Assembly (NCBI RefSeq): GCF_021869535.1
Contig: NW_026262712.1
Span: 110,295,640 to 110,359,639, forward strand
DNA: 64,000 nucleotides
Reading direction: 5' to 3'
Origin: Mytilus californianus
Taxonomy: Eukaryota > Mollusca > Bivalvia > Mytilida > Mytilidae
The translations under genes were made by a program, and so were the position numbers. Position 1 is the first letter of the stretch. The number at the start of each line of letters is the position of its first letter. This document shows, piece by piece, positions 34,960-46,415 of this stretch. The notes below the pieces were generated by a model that ran no database searches, was not told where the DNA came from, and was given only the letters and a program-made list of their open reading frames with translations.

Positions 34960-35020
34960 TTATTTTGACTTTTTGTCAGATATTCGGAATCCTCTAGTTT
35001 TATCCATGAAGTGCAAACAA
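34956..35020 (+). mobile_element. Right part of the TTAA MITE interrupted by the DIRS element
   Basis: GACTTTTTGTCAGATATTCG, then GGAATCCTCTAGTTTTATCC and ATGAAGTGC, is the reverse complement of 10745-10795 inside the intact MITE. Similarity is lost after about 35020, so the far end is missing or diverged. Confidence 0.6.
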
Positions 35021-35424
35021 GATTTTGCCCGCTAACCCCTACTTTTCCTTTTTTAATAATTTTTTTACATATAGTTACAAAAAAAAACCATTTTTAAAAT
35101 CTTATAAAATACTTGTTATTTTTTCATAGATTTTGACAGAAAAAAGGTGTGCATGTTAAATGAGATAATAATTTTCAACCAAATTTTCAATTTTTAAAAA
35201 TGTATTAAAAAACATGTTTATTGCTTTTGTAACCGAATGTTTTAAGGTTTTCATACTATGTTATTGGGTCCATGCATTGTAAACTACTGGATATTTTTCT
35301 CTTCAATATTTGTCCTCGTATTAACACAACTACATGTTTATGAATAAACGAAAAATGGTGTTTACATCAATGAGACATTACCTAGCAACAAACAAGCAAA
35401 ACAAAACAAGACATGATAATATTA

Positions 35425-35545
35425 ATGCTATGTACAAGTACGCAGCCACGTCCGGTCAGAATGATTTCGTTTAATTCGATACCTCGTGTAAAGAGAGTGC
35501 CACGCTCTTTGCACGGTAAGAACCCTTGCAACTGAAGAAGGATAG
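35425..35545 (+). repeat. Family D repeat
   Basis: CGCAGCCACGTCCGGTCAGA, ATTCGATACCTCGTGTAAAG and CTTTGCACGGTAAGAACCC. One of four copies (others at 36195, 37985 and 43320). 35020-35425 shows nothing recognisable. Confidence 0.7.
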
Positions 35546-35747
35546 CATTTTCGTTTTAAAGCACTTACCCGTCTACTTACCCTATCCAATTTATTTATTG
35601 TATTTCCTAGTCTGATTACAAAAATTCATGTGGTTTTCATTTGTTTGTTTTTTCCCTATCCTCTGCAACACTGCAACGTTTCCTAGTTGAAATACAATTT
35701 AAAAAAAAAGTATTTACCCATTTACAGCATATACAGTTTGTTTGCAG

Positions 35748-35886
35748 CAAGCGTCAATAATTAGTGGAATTTGAATGGCTTGTCAATGGGAAATAAAAAT
35801 CAATTCTACAGCAGCGTCATATAAAGAACAGCGTAAAGCTAGTATCAGTCAATTCAACGGGAGTAAAACGGCAATACTTTCTTACG
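35748..35886 (+). CDS. Candidate first coding exon, function unknown
   Basis: An acceptor TTTGCAG at 35747 is followed by a short leader with stops, then ATG at 35775 and 37 open codons up to a strong donor ACG|GTAAGT (intron from 35887), ending in phase 1. The reading MACQWEIKINSTAASYKEQR, KASISQFNGSKTAILSY is not hydrophobic at its start, so no signal peptide. Two family D repeats flank it and no downstream exon was recognised, so it may be chance or part of a repeat. Confidence 0.25.
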
Positions 35887-36194
35887 GTAAGTTGTAATCA
35901 TTATATTACCTTATATGAAATACAATTTATATTAAAAAATATTCTCATTGCAGAAATGTGGTGCTTATTTTCAAGAGGCGGTGTTATTATTAATACTACA
36001 TGCATAAATGCTATTTTATACAGTACCAACAATTAAATAATATATTAAACTTTTTTTATGAAAATAGTTAATACGTTTTGCAGTTTAGTTCAGTAAAAGA
36101 TAAAGATGATTTATTTTCAGTTTATAAAAGTGTTTATGAATATATTGAATTAGTTATAAGCTTTCAAAATCTAAAGCTCCCACCCGCAAAGGGT

Positions 36195-36425
36195 GACTGG
36201 GGAATAGAAATATGGTCACTTAGGTCTTCTATCGACCGGCAGTAAAAGCCTTGCCAAAGTGGGCGCCGTTTGGCGGTGTGGGATGTACAAGTACGCATCC
36301 ATGTCCGGTCAGAATGATTACGTTTAATTCGATACCTCATGTAAAGAGAGTGCCACGTTCTTTGCACGGTAAGATCACTTGCAACAACTTTTTGAAGGAT
36401 ATGTTGCGAGGCGAAATTTCTGTCC
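36195..36425 (+). repeat. Family D repeat, long copy
   Basis: GACTGGGGAATAGAAATATG, CGACCGGCAGTAAAAGCCTT, AAGTGGGCGCCGTTTGGCGG, CATGTCCGGTCAGAATGATT and TCTTTGCACGGTAAGATCAC. ORFs on both strands here are repeat shadows. Confidence 0.75.
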
Positions 36426-36529
36426 CTGTCTAATATGCCCTCATTTTCCAGTGGCAGTCCAAATGACCCCGACATTCATCCCGGAAGACCTCAATTACGT
36501 GACCTGCCTTTTGTATTTATTATTAAGTT

Positions 36530-36580
36530 GTTCTCGTCCTAAACATGCATGAAATATTTGCCATTGGACGTTTCTTTCTC
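36530..36580 (+). repeat. Family E fragment
   Basis: TCGTCCTAAACATGCATGAA and ATATTTGCCATTGGACGTTT. Related copies: 25806, 26825 (reversed), 50490, 54010 and 60715 (reversed). Confidence 0.55.
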
Positions 36581-37254
36581 TCTCTCTAATTCGGGGATAA
36601 ATAGCTATCAATGTTGTGATAAGCTAGGGAATGACTGATTGTGACTTAAGGGGCACATTCTTGACCATCTATGACACAGATATTCCATAACCAAATTGTA
36701 ATGGCGTTTGTAAAACTTTCGAAGAAAATACTCCTTGGGTATCTCTCTGTATCTTTTTTTTTTATTAAATGTTACAGGACTTTCTATAATATTTTAACCA
36801 ATTAATACGTTTTTAGTGTTAGTAAATTTATAATAACACAGCGGTTTCACGTGGATCGGTTTAACTAAATAGTCAAACAATAGCATTTAAAGGCATATAT
36901 ACTTCGAAATCTTGACTGTTTGTTTAAAACCTTTAATTTTTACAACAAACACAGAGATATATAATGGAAGTATAAGTCCACTTTGCAAAAAATAATAAAA
37001 AAGTAAAAATTCATACCCAAATTTGTATAGTAATATTATTAAGAATGAAGATAATCAAGACTGAGAATTGGTCTTCAAACCTTTCTTTCTGGCTTTACTG
37101 GCTGGTTGATAAAGTTATACTCATACTGTCGTTGTAAAACCATTGCGTCTGGTATTTTAAGGATAAGTATCACTTTGGTTATGATTTGTATGAAACAAAA
37201 GTTAATTCGAATTTGCTTTTTTTCTCTAAATTTAAATATTCAAGCTCATAAGTC

Positions 37255-37590
37255 GAAAATAATTGACATCGCTATGGAAAAATACGACCAAATTAAAGAC
37301 AAACAAATGTTACTAAGCACAACATAGAAAAACTAAAGACTGAGTAACAGGAACCCCACCAAATACTGGGGTTCTGATTTCAGGTACTCCGGAAGGGTTA
37401 GCAGATCCTGCTACACATGTGACACCTATCGTGTTACTACTATAAAATACCTTGAGATTAGGCATCACGGATTAGCGGATTGGCAATTGACTCCTTTCTA
37501 CCCTAAGACTTCATCAAAATCGTAAATCACCGGTTGTGTAAATTTTCTAATCCCGAAACTTGACTGAATGTAAATTTTCAAATTGAAATG
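37255..37590 (+). repeat. Family H repeat
   Basis: AAATACGACCAAATTAAAGA, GGAACCCCACCAAATACTGG, CTCCGGAAGGGTTAGCAGAT, CCTGCTACACATGTGACACC and ATCGTGTTAC. Confidence 0.65.
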
Positions 37591-37984
37591 AAACACGTTT
37601 TTCATGACAAAGGATACACAACATAGACATTGCCTTTAAAAAGCACACAGAACAACACGTAAAACTACAACAAGAACAACACGAACCCTTTATTAACAAA
37701 AGTACTAATTGCATTGCACAAGATATATCTTGTTGTACTGTTCGTGATGTTGCAGAATAAAATTCGATCTAATGTGCCGACGATACGATAATGTGGGATG
37801 GCACACATACTATATCAGCAGGTTAAGTACTTTAAGCTTATTTTAGTAACTGCAGAAATTCTTTGATATGGGTTTACCTTGTATTTTTTTGTGTTGTCTA
37901 TTATACCGGTGTCATAGAGTTAAAAGTGTTTTTTACTGATCATATTTTTAAAAAAAATCTCATCTGTATCCTCAATTATTCAAC

Positions 37985-38215
37985 TGATCGAACCCAAAGG
38001 GTTGGCTGGGGTATAGAAACATATGTTCATCTCTGGACTTTTCCTGCCCGGCAGTAAAACCTTTTCTAATGGCAGAATTATGGTTGCCTATGCGGGATGC
38101 ATAAATACGTAATCATGGACGGTCAGAGGGGCGAAGTTAAATCCAATGCGCCGCGTAGGGTGCGTGCAACGATCTCTGCACGGCAAATAACTCGTACAAC
38201 AATTATCTGATGGGT
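37985..38215 (+). repeat. Degenerate family D repeat
   Basis: TTGGCTGGGGTATAGAAACA, CCCGGCAGTAAAACCTTTTC, ATCATGGACGGTCAGAGGGG and CGATCTCTGCACGGCAAATA follow the family D order with many changes. Confidence 0.6.
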
Positions 38216-38557
38216 TAGTAGGTGCCTTATGCAATACAGAATGTATTCCCTAATCCAAAATACCATCAACAGTTACTCTAACGGTTGAAATTGAATAGAA
38301 GGGGGATGGGAGCTCAAAAAATTAGTTGAACCTCGAAACGAGCCAATGGCTCTGTTTAAGCCAAATGGTTGTCATTTCTTATATCATAATGTTGATTAGG
38401 AGAAAGGTGTTTTTATTACCAACTTTTTAACATTAGGGAATTCAAAGCATGTAACATTGTATATTTACACTTGTTGAAAAACGTATTATAGCTCTTAGAT
38501 ACATGTATATTTTGTGTCTCGTTGGGTTCATACCTTGTTGACTTATTTCCAACATAG

Positions 38558-38830
38558 ATATAAGAAGGTGTGGTATGAGTGCCAATGAGACAACCTTCCA
38601 TCCAAGTCAAAATTTATAAAAGTAAACCATTGTAGGTCAAAGTACGGTCTTCAACACGGAGCCTTTGCTCACACCAAACAGCAAGCTATAAAGGGCCCCA
38701 AAAATTACTAGTGTATTCTAACCATTCAAACGGGAAAACCAACGGTCTAATCTATTTAAAAAACGAGAAACGAGAAACACTTGTGAACCATATCAACAAA
38801 CGACAACTACTGAACATCAGATTTAATCAT
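38558..38830 (-). repeat. Family B subtype 2, minus orientation
   Basis: GGTGTGGTATGAGTGCCAAT, GAGACAACCTTCCATCCAAG, AAAGTACGGTCTTCAACACG and AAGCTATAAAGGGCCCCAAA. Same subtype as 27606-27790. Confidence 0.75.
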
Positions 38831-39512
38831 CTTCATTCAATCATATTCGTTTCAACTTCTATAATGTTTACTCTTTGTTTAAAACTGCTTTGAACGAATG
38901 AGGGAAGGTGTCAGCGACGTTTGCATAAAATGTATGTATCTTATTGGCATTTGGTGGGTACATTGTTTTAATGTTCAGCTCCACTTTATATTCTGTTTAG
39001 TGAAGATATAGTCCGAACAGAGACATATATCTATATGTTGAATATGTCTCTGGTCCGAAACATTTACGAAATAAACTTCTAACCAATAGTTCTGTTACAA
39101 CTTTAGACCCTTGGGAACTTTAAAAATGAATACTACATTTTATACAGTATTCGAAGATTAATTTTCAAGAACAATAAATACAAATGAAAAGGAATTGTTC
39201 CTTCGACTTTGTCTTAGATTAAGTGTCCGATAAGATAAAGCGTAGTCACTTTTATTTTGTTTTAATTAATCTAAATTTATAGTCTGTGCGGGGACTTAAT
39301 TTCATTTAATCAAAACAGAAACTTCTTTCAACTGGCAATTGCAGTTATCACAGGCAATTTTTATGAATTTTATTTAAACGGGTTTATAACAATAAGAATA
39401 GCGACTTTACATTCGTACATTTGTAAATATAAAATATTAGATTGATATTTTATCAACTATTTGTATCAGTCTTAGAAACTAGAGAGGGCGATAATCCAAA
39501 ATTTTTGAACGA

Positions 39513-39722
39513 AATAAAATAAGTATGATATTTTCTATTTAAGGAATGACTGTAATATTTTGTCTGTCTATGAAGAAATAACATCAACAATGTGGTGCAC
39601 ACTGAATAACCGGCGTAGCGGGTTTTTTAAATGTGTGCACCACATTTTTAAGGTTATTTCGAATAGACAGAAAAAATATTACAGTCATTCCTTAAATAGA
39701 AAAATATCATACTTATTTTATT
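39513..39722. mobile_element. 210-bp near-perfect palindrome (MITE copy 2)
   Basis: The left arm AATAAAATAAGTATGATATT, TTAAGGAATGACTGTAATAT, GTGGTGCACAC is mirrored in the right arm over about 90 bases with few mismatches. The core is shared with 23211-23374. It could form a very long hairpin. No coding capacity. Confidence 0.9.
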
Positions 39723-40059
39723 TTATTTTAAACCTCAATACGGTTATTTTTCTATAAAAAAAAATGAAATATTTGTGCTTGTTCAGTCCATAATGCTTCC
39801 ACGTACTATTTGCCAGTCAATAGCTTCATAGACTATTAACCAAGTAAATAGTTTTGCAATCATATTTACCGAACATTTCTTAACTCTTTTTTATCAGATG
39901 AAAATGACTCCATTCATGTTCATTGACTATTCGCGTTACTTGGACTTTTCCGCATGATAAGATAAAACACTGATTTAATAAATAGCTAAGTAGAAAGTTG
40001 TGTTGTTCGGTATATTGGGACATTTAATGACTGGATAATAGCAAGTTACCATTAGTTGT

Positions 40060-40264
40060 ACCTTCGACTTGAGGAACAGTTGTTGTATCTTAGATTGTAT
40101 TGTTTTGCATTCGTCATTTCGTGGCCTTTTATAGCTTGTTATGCGGTATGGGTTTAGCTCATTGTTGAAGGCCATATGGTGACCTATAGTAGCTAACTTC
40201 TGCGTCATTTGGTATCTGGTGGAGAGTTGTCTCCTTGGCAATCATATCACATCTTCTTGTTTTT
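40060..40264 (+). repeat. Family B repeat, plus orientation
   Basis: ATTTCGTGGCCTTTTATAGC, TTGTTGAAGGCCATATGGTG, GGTGGAGAGTTGTCTCCTTG and CATATCACATCTTCTTGTTT: the canonical family B 3' end in forward orientation. Confidence 0.75.
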
Positions 40265-40689
40265 GCTTTTGCCCTTATAACAAGTCAATAAGTGTTTAAT
40301 ATTGATCTGACAATAATTTTATATAACAGCAATACAATATAGCTATTAAAACGTTAACACAAATCCGTCCAAAAATGAGCTCCAGATTTTGACAAAAAAT
40401 GATTGACACGAAATTGACATTGTACAAAAATATACCTTTGTTGCTATATTTAGGTAATAAAAGACAATAGACACTGTTCTAACTGTAGTAATAACATATC
40501 AATTTGTATAATAAGACACGCATTTAAGTTTCCGACAGGCGAAAATTAAGATACGATATTATTCTGACTTGTTTTACATTAATCAAAGTATTTTTTATAT
40601 ATAGAAAGGTATTATAGAATTGAGTGTTTTCTGTCTGACCTTATTTGCTGTCCTATTAATGTATCTTTGGCTAATTTTGTGATCGAGAT

Positions 40690-40790
40690 TAAAAAAGAGG
40701 GGGTTGAGTACAAAAAAAATTTCATTCAACCCCGCCACACGTTTATGTGCCATTCCCAAGTTAGGAACCACGTCTAGTGGTTATCTCCAG
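40690..40790 (+). repeat. Fragment of the shared family A/B body
   Basis: TTCAACCCCGCCACACGTTT, ATGTGCCATTCCCAAGTTAG, GAACCACGTCTAG. Same order as the body at 16880-16915 reversed. The rest of 40265-41090 holds nothing recognised. Confidence 0.45.
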
Positions 40791-41089
40791 TCATATTTTA
40801 CTATATTTATTATTTAGAAAATTTGATCTGGAAGGAGATGTTTTTACAGTTTCTGCTAAATTTATTCTCAACCTGCTAGACAGGGTATATTATTATATAG
40901 CTATTTGTCCTTTGTTGAAGAAAAAGATGAACGTTTAAATTTTTTTTTTTGGGTTGCTTTCTCATTTGCATATATCACACCTCTTTTTATTCATTTTTAG
41001 TAAGTCACTATCGACTATTTAAATACATGCATATGTTTTGATCAATTCTAAGTTGATGAAGAAAAATGTGAAGTTACCAAGGGGTCAAT

Positions 41090-41230
41090 TAAAAACCACA
41101 TAGTCGAAGAAAAGACAACATGGCCAAAATATAAAGGACGAACATTCAGGTCTACAAAACACTACACAATAATCTAGAATTGAGTAACACGAACCCCAAA
41201 ATAAACCGGGATGAATTCAGGCACTTCTGA
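41090..41230 (+). repeat. Degenerate family H repeat
   Basis: GTCGAAGAAAAGACAACATG, AACACGAACCCCAAAATAAA and TTCAGGCACTTCTGAA. From 41230 to 42260 there is no gene I can support. Confidence 0.4.
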
Positions 41231-42262
41231 AACTTAATCTCTCTAGATAAGTTAGATTAATATTATACGGCTGAGACCTCTTTTTTATTCCCCGTTTGTA
41301 TTTATTCAGTTTTTCATACTTTCCAACTCTGAAATATCTTACTGAAATGTAATTCAGATAACGACGGTGTTCGATTTTTGTTTGTATCAATTGAAATTTC
41401 AATATCATTTGGATGTGTATTCAATTACAAAGAAAATAAAAAAAAAAGTACATATTCCACCCGTAGAAAAGTAGAACTATTCAATTGAAACCACATTTCC
41501 AAAGTCTCTACTTTTGCATTGTTTTATTTGTTCCATACATATCATAAACAAATAGGATCTAAAGCTGAAATAGTTCGTTTTTGATATTGTAGGTGTTCCA
41601 ACTAAATCTTCAATAGTTTGACCGCATCAAATTCTCTTTACAAAATTTAAAACACTGTTAGAAAATGATACAACATTTGTTCTTGTAGGATGCTTCGTTT
41701 TGCTAGCAAAATTGGAAAACTTTAAAAACACACACAATGATAAAACAGTTTGATACGATACTTTCGTATTAAGATGCCTAGGTTTTGACCAATGTATAAG
41801 GAAAAAAACCTACTTCATCTGCTCAATCAAACATTTTTTTTATGTATTAGTATCTTTCAACGTTTAGCTTTCGTCGTTTCGAAGACAATGTAAATTTTAA
41901 GACTATGGGAAATGGTATATCCGTCTTATATCATCAATGGTAGAATTTGAAAATCAAATTAAATTTGTTTTTATTTTCTATCCTTCAAGGAATTCAATTT
42001 TGAAAGCTCGCATACCTGAGGATAACGGGTTACAGCAACTGTTTCAATGTCTTTGTACTTTTTCCTATTTCCGCAGATTGAAACCACCGTTTTGAGTTAT
42101 CTTCCTGAGGAATGTGAGGTTCTGTCATTTATATGTGTATATATAAAAAAAAATTCAGATGTTGGTAAATGTCAGTGAGACAGCAACTCAACAATAAAGA
42201 TATACTTTGAATTTGAAATGTTATAGACAGTAATAACAGAACATTCAGTATAATAAATAAAG

Positions 42263-42393
42263 TAACACATATCTGAGAGGGTGATAGAGCAGATTGTTAC
42301 CCCTCGAAAAGACATTGTCAACCTTGGCTTCGCCTCAGTTGACAATGTTTTCTCGGGGTAACAATCTGCTCTATCACCCTCTCAGCTATGTGT
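42263..42393. repeat. Long hairpin palindrome
   Basis: The left arm CTGAGAGGGTGATAGAGCAG, ATTGTTACCCC is the reverse complement of GGGGTAACAATCTGCTCTAT, CACCCTCTCAG on the right. The pairing also covers CATTGTCAAC/GTTGACAATG. The loop contains GGCTTCGCC. The arms are about 58 bases with few mismatches, and outside them AACACATA is mirrored too. A MITE is most likely; a small-RNA precursor is an alternative. Confidence 0.9.
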
Positions 42394-42563
42394 TATTTAT
42401 ATAATATCTTCCGGTCGAGGAATATTAAATCAGTGTCAAACTTTTTATAGCATATAATGACATCATGAAAATCAAATTTGTTTCACAAAATCCAATAACT
42501 ACCAGACATTCTCATTTTAGATTTGTAAATGTTTTTTAAAATATTTTGTTTTATATATTTCAG

Positions 42564-42642
42564 ATGTGTAGAAGAACAGAAAAAGTAATATTATTATTTG
42601 TATTAATCACAGTACTGACTGGTGTATCAAGATCATATCCAG
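42564..42642 (+). CDS. Signal-peptide exon of a secreted protein
   Basis: An acceptor TATATATTTCAG at 42563 is followed at once by ATG. The 26-codon reading has a basic start (MCRRTEK), a hydrophobic core (VILLFVLITVLTGV) and a polar end (SRSYP), a textbook secretion signal. It ends in phase 1 at the donor GTACAG (from 42643). The exon at 59673, which also starts in phase 1, can be joined to it, and so can the first MAM exon at 2136. I infer it is the first coding exon of the second copy of the MAM gene; the long intron to 59673 would contain the 12.4-kb insertion. Confidence 0.65.
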
Positions 42643-43319
42643 GTACAGGAGTCTAGACCCCCTCTAAATTAGTGTATGACATATATAAAAAAGATTTAAT
42701 ACTCTTTAAGCTGAGACAAGGTATCCCTGAAGCAGAACCGTTTTAACTCTTTTCTTTCGTAATGAAACACAAACAAAAACAAAACAACCTTTGTTTTCTT
42801 CGATAATCTTTGCAATTTTAAACATATGTCATCAGATCTCAGCTATATCCTACCAAAACTTCGTCCTTGCTATTAAACTGGTGGCAAAAATAGTATATAG
42901 AAATACTATCTTAAATTGCAAGCAAGATGAAATTTTATAAGATTAATCGATTTGTGGTTACTTAACATCCAGTGGCAAATATTACATGTATATACAGGAC
43001 AAAAATACGGTTATGTGGTATCAGTATATCCTTCTTTGTAGAAGATCAAACTGCTTAGTTTCATTACATCTTAACGTGTTAGCTCACGAGGTGAACGTCT
43101 GGGGACATTTTTCACTTCACGGAAATATGTCAGGTCGTGGATTTATATCCGAACTACTTAATTTTATTACTGAATTTGTTTTCCTTATTGTACTATATAA
43201 AAAAAATGGAAGGATGTGTTTTTTTGTTATTTTTCGATATTCCAATTTCATTAAAAAAAATGGAGAAGTCATGGAATAAAACATTTATTTCCCTTGATAA
43301 AAAGAGCTATTGAAATGAG

Positions 43320-43490
43320 TGACTTGTGAATAGATATATGGTCACTACAGGTCTTCTTCCGACCGGCAGTAAAACCCTTGCCAAAGTGGGACGTCCATTT
43401 GGCTGTGCGGAATGTACAAATACGCAGCCACATCCGGTCAGAATGGGGACGTTAAATCCGATGCCTCGTGAAGAGAATAGCAAAATAATG
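43320..43490 (+). repeat. Family D repeat
   Basis: TATATGGTCACTACAGGTCT, CGACCGGCAGTAAAACCCTT, AAGTGGGACGTCCATTTGGC, CACATCCGGTCAGAATGGGG and ATCCGATGCCTCGTG. The flanking DNA 42643-43320 and 43490-44775 shows no gene I can support. Confidence 0.75.
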
Positions 43491-44774
43491 GACAAAGCAA
43501 TATCCACAGTTGATGATAGGAATATTGTATTCGAAATTGCTCCTTAACCAATAGTTGGGTTTAAATGAATATCCAAAAATTGTTCACCTATTTTTTTTGT
43601 TTTTATCTGAATCATCTTAGGCGAACTTGTGACAGCGATAATGCAATTATGGGATTTCGTCCAGTAGTATATTAAAACCGGTATAAGAAACAAGCGTAAA
43701 GGTTGTTAATTATTATATGATATTTACATTCTTTGAGTGTGTCTAACATATACAGCGTATGTTCTCACTTTCACCAAATGAACGATGTAGGAGTCGAAAA
43801 ATAAAATAGTTTTTTAAAACTCAAAAAACTGTGGCACATGTTGTAAACTAATTGAATGGGGTTTTGATAAATCAGGTCTTGAATTCATCTATTGCAGTAA
43901 TAATCGGCCTTTCTTAAATCATGAAATATATGAACAAAATCATTGTTCCTCAAAATATGCAGACGTGATTAAGTTTTAAATTTCTAGCTTGACAACATTT
44001 TTGTTAATTATGGCAAGATAATGTATCGTCAAATTATGGAAATTCCTGAGGGCACTAGCTGCACACCTCTTAATCGATCTTTTTCTTAACTGTAATGAAT
44101 CTTCTTGCATAAAAAATTCAGAAAGGAAAAAATTAAAATTCTCACAAAATAATGATGGGTACTAGAGCGATGAATCAAAGGAGTCATGTCGGCAAGTCAG
44201 CCAATACTCCATCTGCCAGACCAAAATCTTTGTATCTGTGACAGAATTTACTAAAGGTTTTAATCTGTTGTTACGAAAAACCTGACTTAGACAATGGAAG
44301 TGACTTAACTTCTTTTGTCCCAAACTTAAAACAGACGGTAAAACATGTTGTTGTATCTACGTCTAGTTGAGTTTACATTGTGATATACAATGAAATTTTA
44401 GTTGAAAATTTAAAATGCATACAGTTTAATATGACTTATATTTAAAATAAAGCTAAACTGAAATATTGGATAATGCTTGATTTTACAAAGAAAATTTTAA
44501 GAAGAGTATACCTGTTTATTTTTCCAATGTCTGCCATTCCTAAATATATTAACAGTTTTACCGTTGAGCGCGACACATGGTGTATGTTTATACTCCTGCA
44601 AAGGAGAAGAATATTTGAGTTCATTATCTCAATGTAGTTTTAAAAGGTAATGTTTTATGGAGTTATAACTTTCATTAGCATTTGCTTATATGTGAAGAGA
44701 AGGACAATTCCTGAAACATGTACTTTTATATGTATGAACATCAAATAAAAGTTGAATCATCGTAAAACATACAC

Positions 44775-44935
44775 AAATGCTCTTCAACTTCGTGCTTTAT
44801 TTGGCTTTTTTAACTTGCTTGGATTCGAGCGTCACTGATGAGTCTTTTGTAGACGAAACGCGCGTCTGGCGTAAATACAAAATTTAATCCTGGTATCTAT
44901 GATGAGTTTATTTACTATTATATATGTTAGCTAAA
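44775..44935 (+). repeat. Family C repeat, best preserved copy
   Basis: ATGCTCTTCAACTTCGTGCT, GGATTCGAGCGTCACTGATG, GACGAAACGCGCGTCTGGCG and AATCCTGGTATCTATGATGA. A palindromic kernel (GACGAAACGCGCGTC) sits at its centre. Confidence 0.8.
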
Positions 44936-45064
44936 TAGTCAGTTCTTCTGTACTGACATAATTTATAACGTCTTTAAATTGCCGGTAATGAATTAAGAAA
45001 TTATTATGAAACTAATGTTCCAACTCCATAGGACAAAGTTGACATTTAACGAATGTGGCTATTT

Positions 45065-45835
45065 TTGGGTGCATTTTGGTCACATAGCTCTCAAATGTTT
45101 GGGTGCCTATTGGTCACATAGCTCTCAAATGTTTGGGAGCCTTTTGGTCACATAGCTCTCAAATGTTTGGGTGCCTTTTGGTCACATAGCTCTCAAATGT
45201 TTGGGAGCCTTTTGGTCACAAAGCTCTCAAATGTTTGGGTGCCTTTTGGTCACATAGCTCGCCTTTTGGTCACATAGCTCTCAAATGTTTGGGAGCCTTT
45301 TGGTCATATAGCTCTCAAATGTTTGGGAGCCTTTTGGTCACATAGCTCTCAAATGTTTGGGTGCCTTTTGGTCACATAGCTCTCAAATGTTTGGGTGCCT
45401 TTGGGAGCCTTTTGGTCACATAGCTCTCAAATGTTTGGGTCATTTTTGGTCATATAGTTCTCAAATGTTTGGGAGCCTTTTGGTCACATAGCTCTCAAAT
45501 GTTTGAGTGCCTTTTTGTCACATAGCTCTCAAATGTTTGGGTGCCTTTGGGAGCCTTTTGGTCACATAGCTCTCAAATGTTTGGGTGCCTTTGGGAGCCT
45601 TTTGGTCACATAGCTCTCAAATGTTTGGGTGCCTTGGGAGCCTTTTGGTCACATAGCTCTCAAATGTTTGGGTGCCTTTTGGTCACATTGCTCTCAAATG
45701 TTTGGGTGCCTTTTGGTCACATAGCTCTCAAATGTTTGGGAGTCTTTTGGTCACATAGCTCTTAAATGTTTGGTTGCCTTTGGGAGCCTTTTGGTCACAT
45801 AGCTCTCAAATGTTTGGGTGCCTTTTGGTCACATA
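45065..45835 (+). repeat. 34-bp minisatellite, about 22 units, split by the TA element
   Basis: The unit is TTTTGGTCACATAGCTCTCA plus AATGTTTGGGTGCC. Some units are about 9 bases longer through a repeated TTTGGGAGCC. The last unit stops after GGTCACATA at 45835 and resumes GCTCTCAAATG at 58284, with about two more units to 58370. The unit resembles the part of family G just upstream of its GAGTGTTCCTGGTGAAGG motif. Confidence 0.95.
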
Positions 45836-45861
45836 CAGACCTTCTAAAATTCAAACTGACC

Positions 45862-46065
45862 ACACGCACGATACACGCACGCACGATACACGCACGGTGA
45901 ATGCACGATACACGCACGGTGAATGCACGATACACGATACACGCACGATGAGCGATGAGCGTTACACGGAGGATTAACGAAAAATGAATGATGAATGATG
46001 AACACACGATACACGCACGGTGAATGATTCATTGACGAATGAACGATAAGCGCTTAATACACGGT
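45862..46065 (+). repeat. Left subterminal repeat block of the TA element
   Basis: Irregular tandem ACGCACGATACACG, GGTGAATGCACGATACACG, GATGAGCGATGAGCG and AATGATGAATGATGAA. A related block, in the same strand sense, lies just inside the right end (57965-58255). Confidence 0.85.
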
Positions 46066-46309
46066 TCTCAAAGCCATTTTATTTGGAATTGCATTTAAAA
46101 TTGATGTATGATAATGAAAATCTATAAGGGTATACAAATTTTAGATATCTCGCTTTCTGTCGACAGTTTTACTAAACACTCCATGTATTAATTAAATTAA
46201 TTGTAGTATAGTATTTCCAATATCAATGAGTGTTGTCAAATTATAAAACTCATCGATTTTATAATTCTACTTAATATAAATAATTTATAAATTGCTACGT
46301 TTTAAAGAG

Positions 46310-46415
46310 TGGCGATTCCAGCCATTTTTAAAAAGAGGGTTCTCAACCCAGGATAAAAGGGGTGGTTTTAAGCATATGTCCCCATTCAAATGCATTGACC
46401 CCCCCCCCCTTCTTT
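46310..46415 (-). repeat. Fragment of a palindromic GGATCC repeat (see 53790)
   Basis: GATTCCAGCCATTTTTAAAA, GGGTTCTCAACCCAGG, CATATGTCCCCATTCAAATG and a C-run. These are the reverse of the strings at 53840-53935. Confidence 0.6.

Noticed and set aside
45065..45835. Possible CRISPR-like array
   Set aside because: Units are contiguous 34-bp tandem repeats without spacers, in eukaryotic DNA; this is a minisatellite.
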